From VRUE01 sp963704515 (lineage in GTDB: Bacteria > Actinomycetota > Thermoleophilia > Solirubrobacterales > 70-9), in the NCBI GenBank assembly GCA_963704515.1, contig OY969913.1:2046001-2110000 (forward strand): a DNA stretch of 64,000 nucleotides, given 5' to 3'. The translations under genes and the position numbers were made by a program. The notes under the pieces were generated by a model. The model ran no database searches. It was not told where the DNA came from and saw only the letters and a program-made list of their open reading frames with translations. Every line of letters starts with the position of its first letter. Within the stretch, counting starts at the first letter, position 1. This document shows, in pieces, positions 1 through 7,765 of this stretch.

Positions 1-1
1 G

Positions 2-1180
2 GGCCACGTCTTCCCGGCGATCGCCCTGGGGAGAGCGCTGCGCGGGCGTGGGCACGAGGTGACGATCGAGACCTGGGAGGAGCGGCGGGGGGCGGTCGAG
101 GGCGCCGGGCTGGCCTTCGCCGCGGCCGAGGAATACCGGATGTTCCCGCCACCCGACCCCGACTCGACAGATGGCGCCCACGCGGCCGAGGCGGCCCGGG
201 CGCTGCTGCCGCTGCTCGAGGAGATGCGCCCGCACGCGGTCATCAGCGACATCCTCACCCTGGCGCCCTCGCTGGCCGCCGAGCGGGCCGGCGTGCCGCT
301 GGCGACCCTGATCCCCCACATCTACCCGGTGGTCGAGCCGGGCCTGCCCTTCTTCGCGGTCGGCCTGCAGCCTCCGCGCACGCCGCTCGGGCGCGCCGTG
401 TGGCGGACGGGCCAGCGGGCGCTGAACATCGGCCTCGAGCACGGCCGCCGCGACCTCAACCGGCAACGCGAGCGCCTCGGCCTACCGCCGGTGGTTGGCT
501 TCCACGGCGGCATCAGCCCCGAACTCGCCCTGGTCGCGACCTTTCCCCAGCTTGAGTACCCGCGCCACTGGCCGGCCGGGGTCGAGATCAGCGGGCCGCT
601 GACCTTCGAGCTGCCGCACCCGGAGATCGAACTGCCGCCGGGCAAGGAGCCGCTCGTCCTCGTCGCGCCCAGCACCGCGCACGACTCAGAGAACCACCTG
701 GTGCGCACCGCGCTGGCGGCGCTGGTGGGCGAGCCGGTCCGGGTGGTGGCGACGACCAACAAAGTCGTGCCGCAATCGCCGATCGAGGTCCCCGCCAACG
801 CGATCCTCGTCGACTGGCTCAGCTACAGCCAACTGATGCCCGCTGCTTCCCTCGTCGTCTCCCACGGCGGCCACGGCACGGTCGCCCGCGCCCTCGCCGC
901 CGGAACCCCGGTCCTCGTCTGCCCCTTCACCGGCGACATGAGCGAGACCGCGATGCGCGTCTCCTGGTCCGGCTGCGGCCTCTCCCTCCCCTGGCGCCTC
1001 TGCCGCCCCGCCCCGCTGCGCTGGGCGATACGCCGCCTGCTCGCAGACGAATCCTTCGCCGCGCGCGCCCGCGAGCTCGCCGCCTGGGCCAAGCAGAACG
1101 ACGGCGCCGAGCGCGCCGCCGGCCTGGTCGAAGAGCTGGCTCGGTCGAGGTCGGTATCTTGTGCCCCGTACCGGGCTTGA
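2..1180 (+). CDS. MGT/UGT-type GT-B glycosyltransferase, 3' part (5' end outside window)
   Basis: Family 1-like glycosyltransferase that moves a sugar from an NDP-sugar to a small acceptor. The frame is already open at base 2 and starts with GHVFPAIALGRALRGRGHEV, the conserved first strand and helix of the acceptor domain of MGT/UGT enzymes, so only about 10-20 N-terminal residues are missing. The later GTG at 59 is not the true start. The C-terminal half holds the nucleotide-sugar signature SHGGHGTVARALAAGTPVLVCPF with the HGG-GT loop expected to grip the diphosphate. The acceptor cannot be read from sequence. The gene ends 16 bases before a tRNA and has no visible operon partner. Confidence 0.85.
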   Translation, partial: GHVFPAIALGRALRGRGHEVTIETWEERRGAVEGAGLAFAAAEEYRMFPPPDPDSTDGAHAAEAARALLPLLEEMRPHAVISDILTLAPSLAAERAGVPLATLIPHIYPVVEPGLPFFAVGLQPPRTPLGRAVWRTGQRALNIGLEHGRRDLNRQRERLGLPPVVGFHGGISPELALVATFPQLEYPRHWPAGVEISGPLTFELPHPEIELPPGKEPLVLVAPSTAHDSENHLVRTALAALVGEPVRVVATTNKVVPQSPIEVPANAILVDWLSYSQLMPAASLVVSHGGHGTVARALAAGTPVLVCPFTGDMSETAMRVSWSGCGLSLPWRLCRPAPLRWAIRRLLADESFAARARELAAWAKQNDGAERAAGLVEELARSRSVSCAPYRA

Positions 1181-1196
1181 AAGTCGCCCGGGGTGA

Positions 1197-1280
1197 TCCG
1201 GGGTGACGAAATTGGTAGCCGTGCCAGACTGTTAATCTGGTGCCCGAAAGGGCGTGTGGGTTCGAGCCCCACCCCCGGAG
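1197..1280 (+). tRNA. tRNA-Asn(GTT) with a long, class II-like variable arm
   Basis: Folds as a complete cloverleaf. Acceptor 1197-1203 pairs with 1273-1279 (7/7) and the discriminator is G1280. D stem is ACG/CGT. Anticodon stem is CCAGA/TCTGG with loop CTGTTAA, so the anticodon is GTT at 1231-1233. T stem is GTGGG/CCCAC with loop TTCGAGC. The T1-A72 pair, G73 and the CTGTTAA loop all match known tRNA-Asn identity. The variable region, however, is 15 bases with a perfect GCCC-GAAA-GGGC hairpin, and the D arm resembles tRNA-Leu. No CCA is encoded. Confidence 0.85.
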
Positions 1281-1295
1281 TTCTTTCTGGTTTGC

Positions 1296-1988
1296 CTAGC
1301 CGCGCTCCCTCGCTGTCCCAATCGTCGGAAGCGTGACGAACCCGGCCTCAACCTCGGCGTGGCAGTTCGCGCAAAGCAGCACGCACTTACGTGCCTCCTC
1401 CCTTGATCGTGCGAGCGACCTCGACTGTCCTTGATGCCCGAGGTGGAACCCCTTTGTGGAGGGGTCGAGATGATGGAATTGCAGAGCCTGTTGGCAGCGG
1501 GAATAGCCGCAGACGCCACACTGGCCACCCGCCTCTTCGACCAGTCTGCGCTTGACAGTGCGGCGCCGCTTCGACACAGCTTCTGAGCGACAACGAACGC
1601 AGCGGTAGTAACCGCGCCCCTCACGCACGAACCCGGTCTCTCCGTGATACCGACATTCCATCGTTGCCCGCTCCGGTTCCCCATGGGGTGCCTCGCGGCG
1701 CCGGCCTACTGTCTTCAGCTCGTATCTGTCCATCCAGTGACGTACGGTTGACACGCTTCTCTCGAGTCGCTCGGCGATATCCCGGAGGGTCAAGCCTCTG
1801 CTGACGAGCGGCTCAAGTTCTTCCCTGGTCAGGCCGCCCCTGGGCGAATGCCGATCGGCATTGGAAGCGGAAAGCCCGTGCTTCTTCAGCCAGTACCCCA
1901 CCGTGCTCGGGTGCTTCCCGACCCGCTCGCCGATCTTCTCCAGCGACATCCCATCAGCTAGACATTCCTCCAGAAACCGCTTATCCAT
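1296..1988 (-). CDS. HNH endonuclease with two N-terminal helix-turn-helix segments
   Basis: Predicted 230-residue nuclease. Two HTH-like repeats come first: about residues 4-40 (SLEKIGERVGKHPSTVGYWL) and about 53-90 (LTLRDIAERLERSVSTVRHW). A C-terminal HNH domain follows, with a CGVCGYSRC knuckle, the catalytic-type FHHLDP and a second knuckle CVLLCANCHAEVE. HNH proteins cut or nick DNA with one metal ion. The HTH-HNH layout recalls free-standing homing or phage endonucleases. It starts at ATG 1988; the same frame continues upstream into dnaG but that is shadow. It converges on the tRNA-Asn, 15 bases away, and its base composition is milder than its neighbours', which suggests an acquired gene. 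Confidence 0.8.
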   Translation of the reverse strand: MDKRFLEECLADGMSLEKIGERVGKHPSTVGYWLKKHGLSASNADRHSPRGGLTREELEPLVSRGLTLRDIAERLERSVSTVRHWMDRYELKTVGRRREAPHGEPERATMECRYHGETGFVREGRGYYRCVRCRSEAVSKRRRTVKRRLVEEAGGQCGVCGYSRCQQALQFHHLDPSTKGFHLGHQGQSRSLARSREEARKCVLLCANCHAEVEAGFVTLPTIGTARERG

Positions 1989-2041
1989 GCGGAAATCTTG
2001 CCATCCGAGTCGGACGGAAACGAGAGGTTTTGTCTTCGTCG

Positions 2042-3820
2042 TCAGCCCCCGACCCGCTCCGTCCGCGCTATGCGCTCGACCAGGGCGGCACGATCGCGGC
2101 TCAGGGCGGCGCGACGCTCGTACTCGTCGCGTTCGCCGGCGGCGGCGATCTCGGTCTCGAGGCGGCGCTGCTCGAGCAGCAGGTAGTTGAGCTCCATCGC
2201 CTCGGGGGAGGCGGGCTCGTCGTGGGCGACGATGACCAGCTCGGCGATCAGGCCGGAGAGCTCGGCGTCGCCCTGGGGAAGATTCGAGGCCGGGTCCTCG
2301 GGGTTCTCGCGCAGCCAAGCGGCGGCGCGGGCGCCGAGCGGCGAGAGGTGCTCCGCCGTGAGCCGGGCGAGGTACTCGCGCCCCTCCGCCGGCAGGGCGA
2401 TGCACATCGCCAAGAGCGCCCGCTCGCGCCGCTCGCGCGAGGTCAACTCGGCGGTGCGGCGCGGGGCCGGCGCCGGGCCTTCGTCGCCTCCGGCCGGCCC
2501 GCCCGGTCCGCCGGTCAACGGCTGCGCCACCACCACCCGACCCATCACCATCGAGGGCTCCAGGTCGAGCCGCTCCGCCACTCGCCGCACCAGGTCGTCG
2601 CGGCTGGCGCTCTCCCCCAGCCCGGCCAGCACCGGCGCCACCTCGGCCAACGCCCGGTCGCGCTCGGCCGGCGAGGAGACGTCGGTGCGCTCCAGCACCA
2701 AACCGACCTGGAAGGCGGCCAGCTCGACCGCGCCATCGAGCAGCGCCCGGAAGCGCTCGGCGCCGCCCTCCTCGGCCATCATCTCGGCCGGGTCCTCGCC
2801 CGCCGGCATCGAAGCCACGCGCAGCCGCATCCGCCGCCCGGCCGCCACCCGCTGAGCCCGCAGCATCGCCTCCTGGCCGGCGGCGTCCGCGTCGAGCGCC
2901 AGCACCACCTCGTCGACCATGCCGGAGAGCGCCGCCACCTGCTCGTCGGTGATCGCCGTGCCCATCACGCCGACCGCCTCCTCGATCCCGGCCTGGTGCA
3001 AAGCGAGCACGTCGGTGTAGCCCTCGACCACCACGGCGCGACCCGCCTTGGCGATCGCCGCCTTGGCGAGGTCGATCCCGTAGAGCATCTGGCTCTTGTG
3101 GAAGAAGTCGGTCTCCGCCGTGTTGACGTACTTGGCCCCCTGGTCGGAGCGCATCGCCCGGCCGCCGAAGCCGAGCGTGCGGCCGCGGCGGTCGCGGATC
3201 GGGAACATGATCCGCGAGCGAAAGCGGTCGTACTCGCCTCCCCCCCGCCCCTTCTGCGCCAGGCCGACGCCGCGCAGCTCCTCGACGCTGAAGCCCGCCC
3301 GCTGCCCGCGGACCAGAACCTTGTCCCAGGCGCTCGGCGCGAAGCCGACGGCGAAGGCGCGCAGCGTCTCCTCGGCGAGACCGCGGCCGGTCAGGTACTC
3401 GCGTGCCTTCGCCGCCTCCTCGGAGTCCCAGAGGTAGGCGGCGTAGAAGGAGGCGGTGCGGTCGAGCAGATCGCCAAGACGGCGGCGCTGCTGGCGGCGC
3501 GCCTCGGCCTGGGGATCCTCGCGCTCGCGCTCCAGCTCAACCCCATAGCGGTCGGCGAGCAGCTCGACCGCCTCGGAGAAGCCCAGCCCCTCCTTCTCTT
3601 CGACGAACTTGATCGTGTCGCCGCCCACCCCGCAGCCGAAGCAGTGGTAGAGCTTTTCCTGGGCGTCGACCGAGAACGAGGGCGTGCGCTCCTCGTGGAA
3701 GGGACAGAGCCCGACCCAGCGCGAGCCCTGGCGACGCAGGTCGGTGTGGGCCGAGATCACCTCGACGATGTCCGCCGCCTGCTTGACCCGCTCGAGGCTC
3801 TCGGGCGAGATCAGCGCCAC
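2042..3820 (-). CDS. dnaG: DNA primase
   Basis: DnaG makes the RNA primers for replication and binds the DnaB helicase. The 592-residue product has the CHC2 zinc domain at residues 39-63 (CPFHEERTPSF ... YHCFGCG), a TOPRIM catalytic core with VVVEGYTDVLALHQAG and the acidic DADAAG motif, and a less conserved C-terminal helicase-binding region. I chose GTG 3820, giving MALISPESLERVK, because it follows an AAGGGGG stretch and overlaps the last 10 bases of dgt. The frame runs further upstream without homology. Co-transcription and coupling with dgt are likely. Length is normal for the family. Confidence 0.95.
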   Translation of the reverse strand: MALISPESLERVKQAADIVEVISAHTDLRRQGSRWVGLCPFHEERTPSFSVDAQEKLYHCFGCGVGGDTIKFVEEKEGLGFSEAVELLADRYGVELEREREDPQAEARRQQRRRLGDLLDRTASFYAAYLWDSEEAAKAREYLTGRGLAEETLRAFAVGFAPSAWDKVLVRGQRAGFSVEELRGVGLAQKGRGGGEYDRFRSRIMFPIRDRRGRTLGFGGRAMRSDQGAKYVNTAETDFFHKSQMLYGIDLAKAAIAKAGRAVVVEGYTDVLALHQAGIEEAVGVMGTAITDEQVAALSGMVDEVVLALDADAAGQEAMLRAQRVAAGRRMRLRVASMPAGEDPAEMMAEEGGAERFRALLDGAVELAAFQVGLVLERTDVSSPAERDRALAEVAPVLAGLGESASRDDLVRRVAERLDLEPSMVMGRVVVAQPLTGGPGGPAGGDEGPAPAPRRTAELTSRERRERALLAMCIALPAEGREYLARLTAEHLSPLGARAAAWLRENPEDPASNLPQGDAELSGLIAELVIVAHDEPASPEAMELNYLLLEQRRLETEIAAAGERDEYERRAALSRDRAALVERIARTERVGG

Positions 3821-4824
3821 AGCGCCCCCTTGGGGATCGAGAGCTCGGCGAACTTGGCGATGCAGTAGCGGTCGGTCATCCCCGCCAGGTAGTCGGCGAC
3901 CCGCTGGCACTCGCTCGCCCCCGGCTCCAGCTCCGGCGCCTCCTCGGGATGCTCCATGTAGTGGTCGAAGAGAGCCCCCATCACGCGCCGTACCCGCTCA
4001 TGCTCGCCGCTCGCCTGCGGCCCGAGGTAGACGCGGTCGAACATGAACTTGCGCAGGCGCAGCATCGCCCCGCCGATCCCCTCGCTCTGGACGATGTCCC
4101 CAGCCGCCCGCGAGCTCTCGACGATGTCGCGCACCAGCGTGTCGATCCGCGCCGAGCCGCTGTCGCCGAGCAGTTCGATCTCGGCCGCCGGCAGGTCCTC
4201 TGCCTGGAGGATGCCCGCCCGCAGGGCGTCGTCGATGTCGTGGTTGATGTAGGCGACGCGGTCGACCAGCTTGACGATCCGCCCCTCCAGCGTCGCCGGC
4301 TTGCGCGAGCCGGTGTGGTTGAGGATGCCGTCGCGCACCTGCTCGGTCAGGTTGAGCCCGCGCCCGTCGCGCTCCAGCACCTCGACCACGCGCAGCGAGT
4401 GCTCGTTGTGCTTGAAGCCGGCGCCGCAGCGCTCGCGCAGCGCGTGGTCCAACGCCTCCTCGCCGGCATGGCCGAAGGGCGGGTGGCCGAGGTCGTGGCC
4501 GAGCCCGATCGCCTCGGTCAGATCCTCGTTGAGCGCGAGCGCCCGGGCCACCGTGCGGGCGATGCCACAGGCCTCGAGCGTATGAGTGAGCCGGGTCCGG
4601 TAATGATCCCCCTCGGGCGCGACGAAGACCTGCGTCTTGTGCTTCAGTCGCCGGAACGCCTTGCAGTGGACGATCCGGTCCCGATCCCGCTGAAACGGCG
4701 TCCGCAGCGGACTGTCCCCCTCCTCAACCACCCGCCGCGCCGGATAAGACCGGGCAGCCCTCTCATCAAGAAAGCTCTCCTCCCAGGAGGCGATCCGATC
4801 CTCAAATGTCGCCGTTGCATCCAC
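3811..4824 (-). CDS. dgt: dNTP triphosphohydrolase (dGTPase-like HD protein)
   Basis: HD-superfamily enzyme that splits dNTPs into deoxynucleoside and triphosphate, trimming dNTP pools. The metal-binding HD core is visible: HTLEACGIARTVARA, then GLGHDLGHPPFGHAGEEAL, then GILNHTG and later INHDIDD. About 337 residues from the GTG at 4824 (MDATATFEDRIASWEESF), preceded by an AGGA about 10 bases upstream. An alternative start at 4917 would add 31 unrelated residues. It precedes dnaG on the minus strand with a 10-base overlap, the usual actinobacterial dgt-dnaG pairing. Whether it prefers dGTP cannot be read from sequence. Confidence 0.92.
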   Translation of the reverse strand: MDATATFEDRIASWEESFLDERAARSYPARRVVEEGDSPLRTPFQRDRDRIVHCKAFRRLKHKTQVFVAPEGDHYRTRLTHTLEACGIARTVARALALNEDLTEAIGLGHDLGHPPFGHAGEEALDHALRERCGAGFKHNEHSLRVVEVLERDGRGLNLTEQVRDGILNHTGSRKPATLEGRIVKLVDRVAYINHDIDDALRAGILQAEDLPAAEIELLGDSGSARIDTLVRDIVESSRAAGDIVQSEGIGGAMLRLRKFMFDRVYLGPQASGEHERVRRVMGALFDHYMEHPEEAPELEPGASECQRVADYLAGMTDRYCIAKFAELSIPKGALWR

Positions 4825-4838
4825 CGGGGTCGATCCTA

Positions 4839-4955
4839 AGGGCCGGTCCCGGCAGGGGTGGAGCGTCTTGTACTTTTTCGTCGTGAGCCGCGAGGCACCA
4901 GCCTGACCCCTCTCCACCGGAAAAGTTAAGCGGAACCCCTGCGGGGACCGGCCCT
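4839..4955. repeat. Intergenic inverted repeat between recO and dgt
   Basis: A 21-base arm at 4839-4859 (AGGGCCGGTCCCGGCAGGGG plus T) pairs with 4935-4955, with one mismatch, across about 75 bases. The right arm ends on the first base of the recO stop codon. It may act as a bidirectional terminator, but no T-tract follows either arm. It resembles other arm-paired intergenic elements in the window. Confidence 0.7.
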
Positions 4956-5680
4956 CACGCCGCCGCCCGCAGCTGCACGTGGGCGTGGTGCTCGAGCGTC
5001 TCGCCCACCGCCCGCTCGGCCTGCGCCAACGCCCGCGGCTCGGCGGCGGGGGCCTCGGCCAGCGGGCTGCCGATCGCCTCGACCATGAAGCGGTGCGCCT
5101 CCTCGGAGAGCGGGAAGGAGCCCGCTTCGCAGGCGGCGCAGACGACCCCGCCCGCGGAGCCGGAGAAGCCGCTCAGGTGCTCGGCCTCGCCGCACTGGGC
5201 ACAGGAGGCGAGCTCCGGGGCGAAGCCCGCCGCCAGCGCCAGCTTCAGCCGGAAGGCAATAGCGGTCACCGGCTCGGCGGCGCGCTCGGCGGCCGGATCG
5301 TCGAGCAGGCCCAGATAGCGGCAGAGCAGGTTGTAGGCGGGCGGGTTGGGCTCGGCCGAGTCGAGCAAGCGCAGCACCGCGTCGCAGGCGCGGGCGCCGG
5401 CGCCCAGCGCCGGGCCGGAGTCGCGCAGGCGCGGGTAGCCCTCGACGGTGGCGGCGCTGGTCACCGTGAGCAACTCCCCCCGCCCTTCGTGCAGGACGAG
5501 GTCGAGGCGGAAGAAGGGCTCCAGCCGGCCGCCGAAGCGCGACCTCGGTTTGCGCGCGCCCTTGGCGATCGCCCCAATCCGCCCCCGCGTGCGTGAGTAG
5601 AGATGCAGGATGCGATCGGCCTCCCCGTAGCGGATGCTGCGCAGCACCACCGCCTCGGTCTTCAGCGTCGTTCCCGGCAT
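4955..5680 (-). CDS. recO: DNA repair protein RecO
   Basis: RecO helps load RecA on SSB-coated single-stranded DNA in the RecFOR gap-repair pathway. The 241-residue protein has the N-terminal OB-fold beginning (TLKTEAVVLRSIRYGEADRI; GRIGAIAKGARKPRSRF) and a C-terminal zinc-binding set CAQC ... CAAC around residues 160-185. Start is ATG 5680; the open frame upstream lies over mutM and has no homology. It sits 7 bases downstream of mutM, so the two are probably one operon. Confidence 0.92.
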   Translation of the reverse strand: MPGTTLKTEAVVLRSIRYGEADRILHLYSRTRGRIGAIAKGARKPRSRFGGRLEPFFRLDLVLHEGRGELLTVTSAATVEGYPRLRDSGPALGAGARACDAVLRLLDSAEPNPPAYNLLCRYLGLLDDPAAERAAEPVTAIAFRLKLALAAGFAPELASCAQCGEAEHLSGFSGSAGGVVCAACEAGSFPLSEEAHRFMVEAIGSPLAEAPAAEPRALAQAERAVGETLEHHAHVQLRAAA

Positions 5681-5687
5681 AGCCGAT

Positions 5688-6599
5688 CTACGGTGAACGA
5701 CCGCCCGGACGACGCTTGGGGCGACGGCGCAGGCGCACCTGGCAGTTCGGGCAGTAGTAGGTGGAGCGGCCGGAGACGACGATGCGCGAGATCGGGCCGC
5801 CGCACTCGGGGCACTCCTCGCCCTCGCGGGTGTGGACGAGGAACTCGTCCTGCATCGTGCCCTTCTCGCCGCGGCCGTCTCGGTAGTCGTCGATCGAGGC
5901 GCCACCGCCGTCGATGCCCGCTTCCAGCGTGGCGACGACGGCGTCGCGCAGCGCCGCGGCGTGCTCGGGCTTGATCGAGCCGGCGGGTGAGAGCGGGTGC
6001 AGGCGGGCGCGGAAGAGCGCCTCGTCGGCGTAGATGTTGCCGACCCCGGCGACGTGGCGCTGGTCGAGCAGGAAGGACTTCAGCGGCGCAGTCCGTCCCG
6101 CCGCCATCTCGCCCAGCGCCTCCGAGGTGAAGTCCGCGGACAGCGGCTCGACCCCGAGCCTGGCGAATCGCTCGTCCAGCCTCACGTCATCGATCAGGAA
6201 CGCCTCGCCGAAGCGGCGCGGGTCGGTGAACCAGAGCTGGCGTTCGTCATCGAGCGTGAAACGCGCCCGCAGGTGGCGCTCCGAGGTCGAGCGCTCGCCC
6301 TCGTACAACCGCCGCCCCTCGGAGGGGTCGAGCTTGTCCTCGCCCTCGACCAGGACGAGGTTGCCGGTCATCCGCAGGTGCATGACCAGCGTCCGCTCGC
6401 CGTCCAGTCCGAGCAGCAGGTACTTGCCCCGCCGCCCCAGGCCCTCGATCGTCGCCCCCTCGACCGCGGCCTCGAACTTCCGCGGCGCCACCGGTCGGCA
6501 CCAGCGCGCATCGAGCACCTCCAGCGCCTCGATCGCCCGCCCCGCCAACTCCGGATCCAGCTGTCGGGCAACGGTCTCCACCTCCGGCAGCTCGGGCAT
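5688..6599 (-). CDS. mutM: Formamidopyrimidine-DNA glycosylase (Fpg/MutM)
   Basis: Base-excision-repair glycosylase/AP lyase that removes 8-oxoguanine and ring-opened purines. The 303-residue protein starts MPELPEVETV, with the catalytic proline 2 and Glu3 after Met removal, and carries the conserved Lys59 (GRRGKYLLL). It also has the helix-two-turn-helix motif (VAGVGNIYADEALFRA) and a C-terminal zinc finger with CPECGG ... YYCPNC, followed by a basic tail. Start ATG 6599 is fixed by the need for PELPEVET at the N-terminus. It lies between xerD and recO in the same direction. Confidence 0.96.
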   Translation of the reverse strand: MPELPEVETVARQLDPELAGRAIEALEVLDARWCRPVAPRKFEAAVEGATIEGLGRRGKYLLLGLDGERTLVMHLRMTGNLVLVEGEDKLDPSEGRRLYEGERSTSERHLRARFTLDDERQLWFTDPRRFGEAFLIDDVRLDERFARLGVEPLSADFTSEALGEMAAGRTAPLKSFLLDQRHVAGVGNIYADEALFRARLHPLSPAGSIKPEHAAALRDAVVATLEAGIDGGGASIDDYRDGRGEKGTMQDEFLVHTREGEECPECGGPISRIVVSGRSTYYCPNCQVRLRRRPKRRPGGRSP

Positions 6600-6634
6600 C
6601 CCGCCGAGTTCTACACGCTGGGAGGGGTGGTGGG

Positions 6635-7573
6635 TTAGGCGGTGGCTCGGGGGTGAGAGTTGAAGTAGACGGTCTTTAGTTGCTCGCCCGAGAGGTGCGT
6701 GTACATCTGGGTAGTCGAGATGTCGGCGTGGCCGAGCATCTCCTGCACGGCGCGCAGGTCGCAACCTCCCGCCAGCAGGTGGGTGGCGAAGCTGTGCCGC
6801 AATGTGTGCGGACTGAGCTGGCCCGCCAGACCGGCAGTGCGCGCGTTGCGCTGGACGATCTTGTAGAGGCCCTGGCGGCTGAGCGGGCCGCCGCGGAAGT
6901 TGAGGAAGAGACGCGCCTCATGGCGTTCGCCAACCAGCTTCGGCCGCCCGCCGCGCATGTAGGAGGAGATCGCGGCGATCGCCTTGCGCCCCAGCGGCAC
7001 CAGCCGTTCCTTGCTGCCCTTGCCGCGGGCGCGCAGGAAGCCCTCGTGCAGGTCGACGTCGCCGACATCCAAGCCGATCGTCTCCGAGGCGCGCAGCCCG
7101 CAGGCGTACATCACCTCGAGCAGCGCCCGGTCGCGCAGCGCCGTCGGCTCGTCGCCGCGCGGCGACGCCAGCAGCTTCTGCACCTCGGCGTAGTTGAGCA
7201 CCTGGGGCAGCTTCTTCGCCCGCCGAGGCGAGCTCAGCGCCGCGGTCGGGTCGTCGCCGATCAGCTCGTCGCGGCGCAGGTTCTTGTAGAAGGAGCGCAG
7301 GCAGGCCGCCTTGCGATGCACGGTGGCCGAGGAGTACGCCCGCCCCTCGCCGCCGGTGGCCAACTCGGCGAGGAACTCGCTGATGTCGGCCGGCCCGGCA
7401 GTGAGCGCGTCGAGATCATGCGCGCCGAGGTACTCGCCGTACTGGTGAAGGTCGGTGCGGTAGGCGTCCAGCGTGTTGCGCGAGAGGCCGCGCTCGAGCT
7501 CGAGGTAGGCGAGGAAGTCGAGGACCAGGGACTCGAAGCGGGACTCGGTGCGCGGTGGGTCGGCGACGGCCAT
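6635..7573 (-). CDS. xerD: Tyrosine recombinase XerD
   Basis: Site-specific recombinase that, with XerC, resolves chromosome dimers at dif. 312 residues: N-terminal SAM-like core-binding domain (residues ~12-105), then the catalytic domain with Arg161 (GLRASE), Lys185 (RGKGSKER), His256 and Arg259 (HTLRHSF), His282 (GHADI) and nucleophile Tyr291 (MYTHLSGEQLK). The QLKTVYFNSHPRA ending is typical of XerD. Start ATG 7573 is preferred over an upstream in-frame codon at 7603. Its place in the pyrG-xerD neighbourhood is conserved in actinobacteria and separates it from the island integrase at 26.6 kb. Confidence 0.94.
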   Translation of the reverse strand: MAVADPPRTESRFESLVLDFLAYLELERGLSRNTLDAYRTDLHQYGEYLGAHDLDALTAGPADISEFLAELATGGEGRAYSSATVHRKAACLRSFYKNLRRDELIGDDPTAALSSPRRAKKLPQVLNYAEVQKLLASPRGDEPTALRDRALLEVMYACGLRASETIGLDVGDVDLHEGFLRARGKGSKERLVPLGRKAIAAISSYMRGGRPKLVGERHEARLFLNFRGGPLSRQGLYKIVQRNARTAGLAGQLSPHTLRHSFATHLLAGGCDLRAVQEMLGHADISTTQMYTHLSGEQLKTVYFNSHPRATA

Positions 7574-7650
7574 GAGCCGTGGATTCGCTCTGCGTTGCGT
7601 CAACCCTTGGTTGGCAAGGGACCGTGCGTTGTCGCTGCGGGTCCTGTCGC

Positions 7651-7765
7651 CGGGGTGGGGTGAGCCGCTTGCGCTGCGCGCTGCTCGGGTAGAGGGTTGA
7701 CTGCGGGGTCAGGGTTCGGGGCCTTGCCCTCCGCAGCCTTCGCGCTGCGGATCACCCCACCCCCG
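7651..7765. repeat. Imperfect inverted repeat between xerD and the DUF3866 gene
   Basis: The left arm at 7651-7674 (CGGGGTGGGGTGAGCCGC...) pairs imperfectly with 7741-7765, whose complement reads CGGGGGTGGGGTGATCCGC. The right arm contains the DUF3866 stop codon (7752-7754). The remaining intergenic bases 7574-7751 show no ORF. The layout is the same as the other palindromes that abut stop codons here. Confidence 0.55.
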
